64,000 nucleotides of DNA from Prolixibacteraceae bacterium (lineage in GTDB: Bacteria > Bacteroidota > Bacteroidia > Bacteroidales > Prolixibacteraceae), in assembly GCA_019163175.1 (NCBI GenBank), contig JAFLKN010000005.1, positions 59,347 to 123,346 on the forward strand, written 5' to 3'. Below the pieces are notes generated by a model that saw only the letters and a program-made list of their open reading frames with translations, did no database searches and was not told the DNA's origin. Made by a program: the position numbers and the translations under genes. Numbering within the stretch: position 1 is the first letter of the stretch; the number at the start of each line of letters is the position of its first letter. Below are positions 1 through 8,990 of the stretch, one piece after another.

Positions 1-1790
1 ACTACTTCAATCCATGGATTGCCCCACCATTCCTGGAATACAATCTGAGAGAAGAATGGTTCGCCTATCCAAGGTTGAACTTTTGAAGGATCTTTTTCTT
101 TTTCGAAACGCACAGTGTAAACGTTTTTAGTAGAATCGTTCTGTGCAAGAACAGTATATGTTACAGTGCGGTCTTCTGCAGTACCTGCTAATGTTTTAGC
201 ACGGGTGACAGTTACCTTAGAGTTAAGATTCCGTTTTGTAAATACTAAAGCTGGAATTCCGTCATATTCCATAGGTATTTTAACAACATAGTTGTTTTTC
301 GAATAGATAAAGCCAGGAATAGTATCACCAGCCCATCCGTAAGATTCAGCAACATCACCTTTAAAATAAGAAGGCATGTCAGGCCATGTAATTGATGAAA
401 GTTCAGCATTTGCACTTGGTACAAATTTCTGAAGTTTCAGGAAGTACTCTTTTAACTTACCACTTTCTGAAGTAACCTGAAGTTTATCTCCATATTTAAG
501 GTCAGGACGAACAACACCGTCGACAAATGAAATCTTCCAAGTTGCTTTAGCTGGTTTTTCCAGATATTTATACAAGGTATCAATACGAGTTGCATAAGGA
601 ACCTGGCTGATTGTATCAATAGTTTTGACACCGTCAGTAACGCGGTAACCCCATGCTCCAGGAAGTTGAGCTCCATAACGTTCTGTAAGGAAATTGGCTG
701 CTCTTTTATAGATTACGATGTTATCATCAGCAGTCGGTTCTTTAACGATAATATTAAATTCTTTAATTGTAGCTTCATCGCCGCAAACATAAAGAGTAAG
801 TACGTCACCTGTACGCATTGAAATATAGGCAGAATCTTCATAATTTTTAGACAAGCCATAAGCCCAGGCTAAACCAGGTTTCCGGTTGAACTGGTACATA
901 ATGGAGTCATTTCTTCTGATTCCCCAAGGAACTGTAATTTCTGCTTTATCCAGATCAACTTTTATTTTGCCCGGAGTTTTTGAAACCAGTGTATTGGCAT
1001 CTAATTTTGCACCTACAGCCTGATTTCCGGCAGTCCAGAATACAGCACGCCAGTCGTAAATGCTAAGCATTTTTACTGGAATCCATTCAGAGTCAGCAAG
1101 GTCAAGTCCTCTGCCAGCGTTGAAATCAACGTTCCCAGTCTTTACAGATGCTTTACGGATAAGTACGCTGTTTCCGGTAGCGTTTAATACGCCGGCAACG
1201 TCATAAGAACCGTCTTTATTTCTACCACCGGTTTGATCAAATACACCACCAACCTGATCAACAACAACCGAGTCTTTGGCGCCGGCTTCGTTAACAAAGT
1301 GATGTCTTACATACCAACATTCGCGACCATTCCAAGCATCTAAGGTGCCGTAGTAAGGAGTTACAGTGTCGGCAGCAGTTGAATTGGCTTCACGGAAATA
1401 AAGCAATTGGTCAGCAATTTTAAGCATCTCAGGTTTAGTAATCCTTTCAGAATAATTCACCGGATCTTTCAGCCACATTTTTGGCCCAAAAACTTGAGCT
1501 CCAGAAATTAGGTACGATTTTCCAGGAGCCAAATTCTTTTTTGGAAGTCTGAAAAAAGAATTTGCATCCGGTTTGTAAGCATCATTCCAGGGAGTAATTT
1601 TACCGAGCTCAAAATTCGAAAGATCGATAGTTTCCGTACCCATGTTGGTTAACTCCACATAGTTGTCCGGTGATGAAGCTGTCAAAGCTTCAGTAATAAT
1701 CAAGTTGTTGTAAGGTTTTGTCGTCTGCGCCTGGAGCACAACACCACAACTTACAACAAACAGAAAGAAAAGTAAAAGTTTTAATCTCAT
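1..1790 (-). CDS. Secreted lamin-tail-domain protein (partial, C-terminus beyond left edge)
   Basis: Translating the minus strand from the ATG at 1788-1790 gives an open frame of about 596 codons running off the left edge. The N-terminus is a signal peptide (MRLKLLLFFLFVVSCGVV, then LQAQ). Residues about 28-130 look like a lamin-tail domain: IITEALTASSPDNYVELTN, then a short strand-rich segment with SNFELGK. The middle is beta-rich with repeated Ig-like stretches. The last visible residues (PFFSQIVFQEWWGNPWIEVV) look like the start of a second lamin-tail domain. No catalytic motif is visible. Such domains are found in extracellular proteins of Bacteroidota; the function is unknown. It diverges from the hybrid regulator and may belong to the same glycan-use locus (inference). 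Confidence 0.8.
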   Translation of the reverse strand, partial: MRLKLLLFFLFVVSCGVVLQAQTTKPYNNLIITEALTASSPDNYVELTNMGTETIDLSNFELGKITPWNDAYKPDANSFFRLPKKNLAPGKSYLISGAQVFGPKMWLKDPVNYSERITKPEMLKIADQLLYFREANSTAADTVTPYYGTLDAWNGRECWYVRHHFVNEAGAKDSVVVDQVGGVFDQTGGRNKDGSYDVAGVLNATGNSVLIRKASVKTGNVDFNAGRGLDLADSEWIPVKMLSIYDWRAVFWTAGNQAVGAKLDANTLVSKTPGKIKVDLDKAEITVPWGIRRNDSIMYQFNRKPGLAWAYGLSKNYEDSAYISMRTGDVLTLYVCGDEATIKEFNIIVKEPTADDNIVIYKRAANFLTERYGAQLPGAWGYRVTDGVKTIDTISQVPYATRIDTLYKYLEKPAKATWKISFVDGVVRPDLKYGDKLQVTSESGKLKEYFLKLQKFVPSANAELSSITWPDMPSYFKGDVAESYGWAGDTIPGFIYSKNNYVVKIPMEYDGIPALVFTKRNLNSKVTVTRAKTLAGTAEDRTVTYTVLAQNDSTKNVYTVRFEKEKDPSKVQPWIGEPFFSQIVFQEWWGNPWIEV

Positions 1791-1822
1791 AATGTTTGAT
1801 TTTAAAATTAAGTGGTTCTTCT

Positions 1823-1830
1823 CAAAAGTA
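1823..1830 (-). promoter_or_regulatory. Probable -7 promoter box for the lamin-tail gene
   Basis: Read on the minus strand this is TACTTTTG, matching the Bacteroidota -7 consensus TAnnTTTG. It lies 33 nt upstream of the start codon at 1790. No clear -33 TTG partner was seen. Confidence 0.45.
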
Positions 1831-2276
1831 GGTATTTAATGACTTCTTTGTCTAGATTATTGTGAAGGAAGTATGTAACGAATCTTTCAAAGATGAAAGA
1901 AATCATACATGCAAGTGCTGTTTTGTTGTACCAAGAATAGGAAGAATTGATCAAAAAGATACTTCACGTTTGAATTTTTTTAAGAAAAATTTCAATATTT
2001 AAAATTTATTTGTCTGATATAAAGGTGTTTATATTTTTAAGGATTTGTAGTTGCTATAATTTAATCTAAAGAAGCAAGTAATAATCTCTTTTTTATTTCC
2101 GAAATAGTTTTTTTGCATTTCAAAGAGCTCTATTTTTGTGCACTGATTCTTTATATTGTACTATTTACAGAATTAAGGTTTCATATATTCATTTCTTAAT
2201 TAAAATGTGATTTTTTGTTTTTCTTTTTATACCTTGAACCCCTTTAAGAATCTGATGTTTGACCGACTAACTAATT
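1831..2276. other. AT-rich divergent intergenic region
   Basis: Non-coding space between the lamin-tail gene and the hybrid regulator. It is very AT-rich with many T-runs. I see no convincing small ORF, RNA or repeat. It must hold the regulator promoter, but no clean TAnnTTTG box was found on the plus strand. Confidence 0.5.
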
Positions 2277-5200
2277 ATGAAAAAGGTACTGATTTTTGTA
2301 TTCTTATTTATTTTTTCATTTCCACATTTAAGCTGGAGTGTTGACTTTAGATACCTGCGCACCAATGAAGGATTGTACAATGGCGAAATTAATGCAATTG
2401 CACAGGATCAAACGGGCAAAATGTGGTTTGCTACCTGGACCGGTCTAGCAAATTACAACGGATTTGATTTCAGATTTTTTAAACCGGAATTGGGTAACCC
2501 TAAAAGTCTGCCTGATAAAAAAACTCACCGCATATTAATTGGTGCAGATAATAATCTCTGGTTGGCATCGCTTTCCGGCATTTCTGTATACGACAGAAGC
2601 ACCGACACTTTTTATCCTGTTGCCATGGAAGGGTATCCGACCAATGATTACTATGTGAACAACATTTACGAATCAAAAGGTTTTATTCTCATTCATACAA
2701 GCAGAGGTATATTTTTGGTCGATCCTAAAAATAAATTCAAGCCTGGTTTATCAGCAAAAAGGATTTTTCTCTTCGAAAATAACATCAGAGTTGATGATTA
2801 TGCACATTATGTAAATTTGTTTGAGGACAAGATATTTATTGCCTCTGATAAAGATGTCTATAATCCAGATAGAATTCTGATTGCAGAAATAGCATTAACT
2901 CAAACCGACACGATTTTGAATGTTATTAGTCGGCAGATTTTCAATCGCAACATCAAAAAGGTTACTTATTCAAACGCTGAAAAAAAGATATTTATCGGTA
3001 CCGTTGATGGTATCTCGGTATGCGAAACTGATAAGAATTACAGAATTGCTGATCAGGTTTATTTCAAGGGACGCGGTATTACTCAGCTTATTTGTGCCAG
3101 CGATCATCGTTTGTATTGTTCAGGTTCAGTTCCGGAGTTATTATGGGTTGATTTAAATACTGGAAATACTGGGAAATATTTACCAGATCCGCTAAAGTTT
3201 GGCGCGTTGCTCGACAATAATATAACCTGTTTGTTTGAAGATTATTCAGGAAATTTGTGGGTTGGGCATCAGGGTTTAGGTTTAAGTATCTTGAATTTGT
3301 ACCGGAAAGCCTTTTATTCCTATCAGCGTGATCCGTCAAATCCTAAGTCACTCAGTGAAAATATAGTGATGTGTTTTAATGGATCTGCGACAGAAACTCT
3401 CATTGGTTTGCGGCAGGAAGGTATAAATGTTGCGACAAATCAGGCCTTGAAATCAGGCTTGCCAGACTTCAAATCAGTTAGCTACAGTAATCAGCCTTTA
3501 TCTTCTCCGAGTTTCAATACAGTTTGGGATATTGCCAAAGAATCGGAGTCTGTATATTGGGTTTCATCTGATGCAGGCGTAGCCAAATTGAAAAGAACAT
3601 CCAATGGGTGGATTTATGGCGGGACAGGAGAAGAACCTCTATACACAGGAGGAACAGTGCGGAAGGTGTTGATTGATAAGGATGGTAATTTATGGGTAGG
3701 TTCACTTAGTGAAGGATTATTGTTTTTTCCTGCATTAAAAAATAATCCTGAGAAAAAGTACTTTGTCTATTCCGTTGATCCTTCAGACAAGGAAAGTCTT
3801 ACAGACCGCACTATTCTTACGATGAAAATAGACAGTAAACAGCGTTTTTGGATTGGAACCAATAACGGTTTGAACTTGCTGAAAACTCCATACAACAAGC
3901 TTGATTTAAGTGGAAAGACAAAACCTGATCTGCGTTTTACTCAGTTCGTTGCAGTGAAGCCAGATAAAAACTACCTCAATGCCAATGAGATAAATTGCAT
4001 TTATGAGAATGCCGATGGTAAATTGTGGGTTGCTACGCAAGGAGGTGGAATAAGTATTATTGATCCGGAGACGATGACCTTTTCGAGCATGACTATTGAT
4101 AGCGGCTTACCGGGAAATGATATTCAGGGGATATTGAGTGATGAGTCGGGCTTAAAATGGATTAGTTCGAATAAAGGTATTGTAGCCTATGATCAAAAAA
4201 ATGATACGAAACATTTTACTTATTATAAAGGCACTGATGGTCTGCAGGGCGAAACCTTCAAAGTCAATTCCTATTACCAATCTGCCGATGGGCAAATGTT
4301 CTTTGGTGGCGACAATGGATTCACAACATTTTACCCCGGAAATATAAAGTTAAACCCAGTTCCTCCCAAAATTGGATTGACGAGTTTTCGGATTGATAAT
4401 ATAGTTTTAAACGTTGGCGACACTATTAGTAAAGGCAATATTTTCTCCCAAACTATTGATGGGATAAAGGAAATTGAACTTCCGTACAATAAAAACTCGT
4501 TCAGTGTGGGAGTTGGCATTAATCATTTTCAGTACCCCGAAGGAAACAAAATAACCTATAAACTTGATGGTTTTTACGACTATTGGATCACAATCCCGGC
4601 ATCGAACAGGTTTGCTTATTTTTCTAAAATTCCTCCGGGAAAATATACTTTGCATATTTCAGGGGTTAGTTCAGATAACGTGGCAGCAGAAAGTGAAAAA
4701 ACTATTTTAATCCACATTTTGCCCCCATGGTACAAAACCTGGTATTTCAGAACAATTATTTTGGTATTAGTACTGGCTTCATTCGTTTATATATTAATCT
4801 GGCTTTCCAATAAGCAGGAAAAATCGTTCCAGCAAAAAATTGATGCTATTGCGTTTGAGAATAACGAAAATAAGATGCGCTTTTTAACCAATATTGCTCA
4901 TGAATTAAGAACTCCGCTAAGTTTGGTAATTGCACCAATTGAGGATATGAAGCAGAATTATACAGCAATTGATCCAGCCTGGAAAAATCATCTTACACTC
5001 ATTTACCGAAACTCTAATTATCTGCTAACTTTAATTAACCAGATCATCGATTTCAGGAAGCTTAATGCTGGTAAATTGCAATTAAACCTTCAAAGTACTG
5101 ACATCGTTTCACTGGTTCGTGAGGTCGTTTCCAATTTTAAAGGTATTGAGAGCAGGAGAAAGACCAATTTGCAGATAACCGTTCCGGAGAAAATTATATT

Positions 5201-6467
5201 GGTTGATATTGACCGGCAGAAAATAGAAGAGGTTCTGTACAATTTATTATCGAATGCATTTAAGCATACCAGCGAGAATAAATCTATCAAGGTCTCTTTG
5301 GAAAAGGTGGAAGGTAGAATTAACTTTTCAGGAAAAGAACTAATACGAATTACAGTTTTCAATGAGGGTAAAGACATTTCGGATGAAGATAAGCTAAAAA
5401 TCTTTGAGCGATTTTATAAAGTAAGCGAAAAGGTTGAAGGAGCTGGAATTGGATTGTCATTTTCAAAATCGCTTATTGAAATGCACAACGGAAATATTTC
5501 TGTCGAGTCGGTTGATGGAATTGGAGTAGCTTTTCATGTGGACTTACCCTTTGACCATATTGAGATTACAGAATTAGCTCCGGCTGATCTGGATGTTCAC
5601 ACAAATGCCTGGCAGGAAGATGTTTTTGAGAGTCAGGAGGTTCATGAGCTTGAAAATAAAGGCAAATATCTTACTATCGTTATTGTTGAAGATAATATCG
5701 ACTTGCGCACATTTCTTAAAGGTGCCTTATCCGGATTGTATAATTGCTATGAAGCCGGTGATGGTAAGGAAGGTTATGAGATAATAACCAAAACGATACC
5801 AGATATTATTATTTCGGATGTTGTTATGCCCAAAATGGATGGCTACGAGTTGTGTGAAAAAGTGAAGGAAAATGGCAAAACCTGTCATATTCCGATCATT
5901 CTTTTAACCGCCAACAATGCTTCTGACCATGTTGTTGCTGGTTACAAGCGCGGAGCCGATGCCTATGTGACCAAACCTTTTGATATGAGTATCATCAAGG
6001 CGCAAATTTCCCGGCTGATCAAAAATCGGGAACTCATCAGGGAAAAATACATGACACAAAATTTCATGGTCGAAGTCTCCCAATCCAACCTTTCGAAAGA
6101 TGATGAGTTTATTGTAAAACTTCGCCAGTTGTTGGAGGATAATCTTTCTGAAAGTGATTTCAATGTAAAGAAACTTTCAGAAGATTTAAATATAAGTACG
6201 ACCCATCTGTACCGCAAACTGAAAGCGCTCACAGGCCTTTCTCCTGTTGAGTTCATAAGGGTTTTCAAACTACAGAAGGCATGCGAGATGCTTTCGAACA
6301 CCAACTACTCAATCAAAGAAATTGGGTATGGCCTTGGTTTTAATAATTTATCCTATTTCGTTAAGTGCTTTAGAGAACAATTTGGCATTACGCCTTCATC
6401 CTTTCGGCAAAATGGTTTGCCTGATCAGACGAAAATTGATAACACAAATCAATCAGTAATGTCATAA
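2277..6467 (+). CDS. Hybrid two-component sensor kinase/response regulator (HTCS)
   Basis: 1396 residues with the full architecture of a Bacteroidota hybrid two-component system. There is a signal peptide (1-22), a periplasmic two-bladed propeller sensor made of Reg_prop repeats (for example GKMWFATWTGLANYNG, GNLWVGSLSEGLLFF), a Y_Y_Y domain (about 740-810) and one transmembrane helix (about 822-843). The cytoplasmic part has a HisKA domain with phospho-acceptor His875 in NIAHELRTP, a HATPase, a receiver with Asp1181 (SDVVMPKMDG) and a C-terminal AraC-type helix-turn-helix (about 1285-1380). This family binds an oligosaccharide in the periplasm and activates the adjacent polysaccharide utilisation genes, so control of the downstream SusC/SusD genes is the natural inference. 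Confidence 0.96.
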   Translation: MKKVLIFVFLFIFSFPHLSWSVDFRYLRTNEGLYNGEINAIAQDQTGKMWFATWTGLANYNGFDFRFFKPELGNPKSLPDKKTHRILIGADNNLWLASLSGISVYDRSTDTFYPVAMEGYPTNDYYVNNIYESKGFILIHTSRGIFLVDPKNKFKPGLSAKRIFLFENNIRVDDYAHYVNLFEDKIFIASDKDVYNPDRILIAEIALTQTDTILNVISRQIFNRNIKKVTYSNAEKKIFIGTVDGISVCETDKNYRIADQVYFKGRGITQLICASDHRLYCSGSVPELLWVDLNTGNTGKYLPDPLKFGALLDNNITCLFEDYSGNLWVGHQGLGLSILNLYRKAFYSYQRDPSNPKSLSENIVMCFNGSATETLIGLRQEGINVATNQALKSGLPDFKSVSYSNQPLSSPSFNTVWDIAKESESVYWVSSDAGVAKLKRTSNGWIYGGTGEEPLYTGGTVRKVLIDKDGNLWVGSLSEGLLFFPALKNNPEKKYFVYSVDPSDKESLTDRTILTMKIDSKQRFWIGTNNGLNLLKTPYNKLDLSGKTKPDLRFTQFVAVKPDKNYLNANEINCIYENADGKLWVATQGGGISIIDPETMTFSSMTIDSGLPGNDIQGILSDESGLKWISSNKGIVAYDQKNDTKHFTYYKGTDGLQGETFKVNSYYQSADGQMFFGGDNGFTTFYPGNIKLNPVPPKIGLTSFRIDNIVLNVGDTISKGNIFSQTIDGIKEIELPYNKNSFSVGVGINHFQYPEGNKITYKLDGFYDYWITIPASNRFAYFSKIPPGKYTLHISGVSSDNVAAESEKTILIHILPPWYKTWYFRTIILVLVLASFVYILIWLSNKQEKSFQQKIDAIAFENNENKMRFLTNIAHELRTPLSLVIAPIEDMKQNYTAIDPAWKNHLTLIYRNSNYLLTLINQIIDFRKLNAGKLQLNLQSTDIVSLVREVVSNFKGIESRRKTNLQITVPEKIILVDIDRQKIEEVLYNLLSNAFKHTSENKSIKVSLEKVEGRINFSGKELIRITVFNEGKDISDEDKLKIFERFYKVSEKVEGAGIGLSFSKSLIEMHNGNISVESVDGIGVAFHVDLPFDHIEITELAPADLDVHTNAWQEDVFESQEVHELENKGKYLTIVIVEDNIDLRTFLKGALSGLYNCYEAGDGKEGYEIITKTIPDIIISDVVMPKMDGYELCEKVKENGKTCHIPIILLTANNASDHVVAGYKRGADAYVTKPFDMSIIKAQISRLIKNRELIREKYMTQNFMVEVSQSNLSKDDEFIVKLRQLLEDNLSESDFNVKKLSEDLNISTTHLYRKLKALTGLSPVEFIRVFKLQKACEMLSNTNYSIKEIGYGLGFNNLSYFVKCFREQFGITPSSFRQNGLPDQTKIDNTNQSVMS

Positions 6468-6556
6468 ATTAACCTCTTTTAACACTTATTGCCCCCTATG
6501 CCGCCAAATTGAGCCAGAGGCCAATTTATGTGTAATTCTTGAATTTTGATTTTTGA

Positions 6557-6564
6557 TACATTTG
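6557..6564 (+). promoter_or_regulatory. Probable -7 promoter box of the FAS1/SusC/SusD operon
   Basis: TACATTTG matches TAnnTTTG exactly and lies 57 nt upstream of the first lipoprotein start. T-rich TTTTG elements lie just upstream, but the spacing to a -33 box is not ideal. The 153-nt gap after the regulator makes this the likely operon promoter. Confidence 0.5.
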
Positions 6565-6620
6565 TCCGTTCATAAATCCATTTCACATTGTATTATTCAA
6601 TATTTATTGATTTATAAAAA

Positions 6621-8942
6621 ATGACAAAGAATAAACTACTAATCTTAACCGCCTTATGTTTGCTGGTGTTTTTTGGTTGCCAGAAAGAGTTGGACGATAA
6701 ATATGTTCGTCCCGAATGGCTTGCCGGGAAACTCTACACGCAAATAAAAACTATTCCAGAACTTTCGACTTTTGCCGATTTGCTTCATGTATCGGGCTAT
6801 GATACAATTATTGATGTTTCTGGTAGTTACACCGTTTTTGCTCCATCTAATGATGCTTTCAAAACGTATTTTCAGGAAAACTCGAAATATAAATCAGTTG
6901 CTGATATACCGAAGGCGGAAGTTAACAAGCTTGTAAAATACCATTTGGTACAAAATCCATGGAGTAAGAAGCAACTCCGTTCGCTGGATATATACGGATG
7001 GATTGATACCCTTGACCTTCGAAATAATTTACCCAAAGGCTTCAAGCGCGAAACGCTGTTGCTTGGCAAGAACCAAAAATATGGTGTGGCCTGGAGTAAA
7101 TACAGAAAAGTGAACAGTACATTAAAACGCACCAATATTATCGATTCAACTCAAACCAGTTGGACCAGACGTGTATTTACTGATTCCCGAAAATTTTCTC
7201 CCATTTTCTTTAAAGAGTATTTTGATATTTATGATTTGGCAACTACTGATTATACCTTTTATTTTGGTCGCCAGTTTGATAATATAAGTGACCTCTACTA
7301 TAGCAACGGAAAGATTGTAGGTGAAGGTGTTTTTGCTGAAAACGGTTTTGTTTATGTTATCGATAGGGTAGCTCAACCGCTTCTGAATGGAGTTGAAATC
7401 TTAACCGACAAAACCAAACCCAATTCATACACATCGTATTTAAATTTGGTTAATCTTTTTTCCCAAATGGAATACAACGAGCAGGCTACTAACAAGCAGC
7501 CTGGTGCAGAACAGGGTTTGAAAGTTGATTCACTTTTCAATTTAACTTATCCTCAGCTGGTATTCGACATTAACAGCGAAAAAACGAAACCACCAAAAGG
7601 GGTATTTGGTTTGCCGGGCAATGTTACAATTCGCTATCATCATGGAATTGTTGCTCCAACCAATGAAGCATTGAACCAATTGGTCAGTCAGTATCTGGCA
7701 GGTGGAAATAACTGGGGAAGTTTGGATGCTGCTCCTGAAAATATAAAACGAATCATTGCTAATTCTAGTCTCTCTATTAATCCTGTTTACTTGTCGGATG
7801 TTAAGAAAGGCTTTATAAACGGAGAAGCTGATATTATTACAATTGATGAATCGAGTATTGTACAGAAACAATATGGAAGCAATTGTACTTTCATAGGTGT
7901 AAATAAACCCATTGTACCACGCGCCTTCAGTAGTGTTGCTGGTCCGGTATATACACGTAAAGGTTTTTCAAAAGTGATGTATGCCATCGAAAAGTCGGGT
8001 TTACTTTCAGCTCTAAAAAGGAAAGATGCCAATTATTCGTTTTTTGTAGAGTCCGATCAATCCACTTCTGCCGACTCGTCGTTTTTTTACGAACCTTTAT
8101 CAGAGCGTTTTACTGCCGTTACCATGTATCCATCAATCAGGCAAACGACCCTTTCTAACGAAGATTTACGTACACTATTTCTAAATCACATCGGAATAGC
8201 ACAACCTAAAGGTATAGCCAAGAAGGAATTCATCAAAACCTTGGGTGGAAATTATCTGACCATTGACAATGTTTCTAAAGAAGTTAAAGGAACAGCAGCA
8301 TCAACATACGGTTATCGCGGGGTCAAAGAAGTTAAAGTAATTCCCAGGAAAATCAGTACAAATTCTGATAACGGATCAACTTATGAAATTGACAACTGGT
8401 TCACTTTTGGATCAAACGATATGTTTTCAACCATTTCAAGCCGGTTCCCTAAATTTCAGGCATTGATTAAAAAAGCTGGTTTGACTCAGGATAAATTATT
8501 TAGATATAGTTTCATGTCAGACAATCAGAATTATACGGTATTTGCACCAAGCGATTCTGTATTGAATGTCACCAATCTGGATAACCTCACTCAAAAGGAA
8601 CTGCAGAATTTTGTTATGATGCATTTTGTTCAGGGTGATGTGATTTTTACAGATGGTAACAAACAGGAGGCCTACTACGAAACTGCTCGTATCGATGAAA
8701 GCTCTACGGCTTATGTGACCAACAATTCATCAATCAGGATCATACCGGGAATTGATAAAATTACCATTCCTTCCAAAAACGGAAGTCCTGCTGTTGTAAT
8801 TAATCTATCAGAGAAATCAAATATACTGACTGCAATAAATCTGAGTAGTACCGGCACCGAGGCTTTTGCCACTGTGGTGAACAACGGTGTTGTGCATGAA
8901 ATAAAGACAGTATTAAGGTTCGAGAACGTAGACAATAAATAA
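6621..8942 (+). CDS. Multi-FAS1 (fasciclin) outer-membrane lipoprotein
   Basis: 773 residues, with a lipoprotein signal peptide ending at Cys20 (FFGC). The first FAS1 domain (about 35-245) has the hallmarks LSTFADLLHVSG, YTVFAPSNDAF and a late VYVIDRV strand. A second degenerate unit carries IVAPTNEALNQLV, a third starts near GFSKVMYAIEKSGLLSAL, and a clear last one (about 610-765) has FPKFQALIKKAG and YTVFAPSDSVL. FAS1 domains are adhesion modules that bind proteins or carbohydrates. As first gene of the operon before susC, it probably sits on the cell surface and helps capture substrate (inference). It is longer than most fasciclin lipoproteins because of several inserts. Confidence 0.88.
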   Translation: MTKNKLLILTALCLLVFFGCQKELDDKYVRPEWLAGKLYTQIKTIPELSTFADLLHVSGYDTIIDVSGSYTVFAPSNDAFKTYFQENSKYKSVADIPKAEVNKLVKYHLVQNPWSKKQLRSLDIYGWIDTLDLRNNLPKGFKRETLLLGKNQKYGVAWSKYRKVNSTLKRTNIIDSTQTSWTRRVFTDSRKFSPIFFKEYFDIYDLATTDYTFYFGRQFDNISDLYYSNGKIVGEGVFAENGFVYVIDRVAQPLLNGVEILTDKTKPNSYTSYLNLVNLFSQMEYNEQATNKQPGAEQGLKVDSLFNLTYPQLVFDINSEKTKPPKGVFGLPGNVTIRYHHGIVAPTNEALNQLVSQYLAGGNNWGSLDAAPENIKRIIANSSLSINPVYLSDVKKGFINGEADIITIDESSIVQKQYGSNCTFIGVNKPIVPRAFSSVAGPVYTRKGFSKVMYAIEKSGLLSALKRKDANYSFFVESDQSTSADSSFFYEPLSERFTAVTMYPSIRQTTLSNEDLRTLFLNHIGIAQPKGIAKKEFIKTLGGNYLTIDNVSKEVKGTAASTYGYRGVKEVKVIPRKISTNSDNGSTYEIDNWFTFGSNDMFSTISSRFPKFQALIKKAGLTQDKLFRYSFMSDNQNYTVFAPSDSVLNVTNLDNLTQKELQNFVMMHFVQGDVIFTDGNKQEAYYETARIDESSTAYVTNNSSIRIIPGIDKITIPSKNGSPAVVINLSEKSNILTAINLSSTGTEAFATVVNNGVVHEIKTVLRFENVDNK

Positions 8943-8990
8943 ACAACCAGCTAAATAATAGAACATTTTAAACCAAAGGTTTTTGAACAC

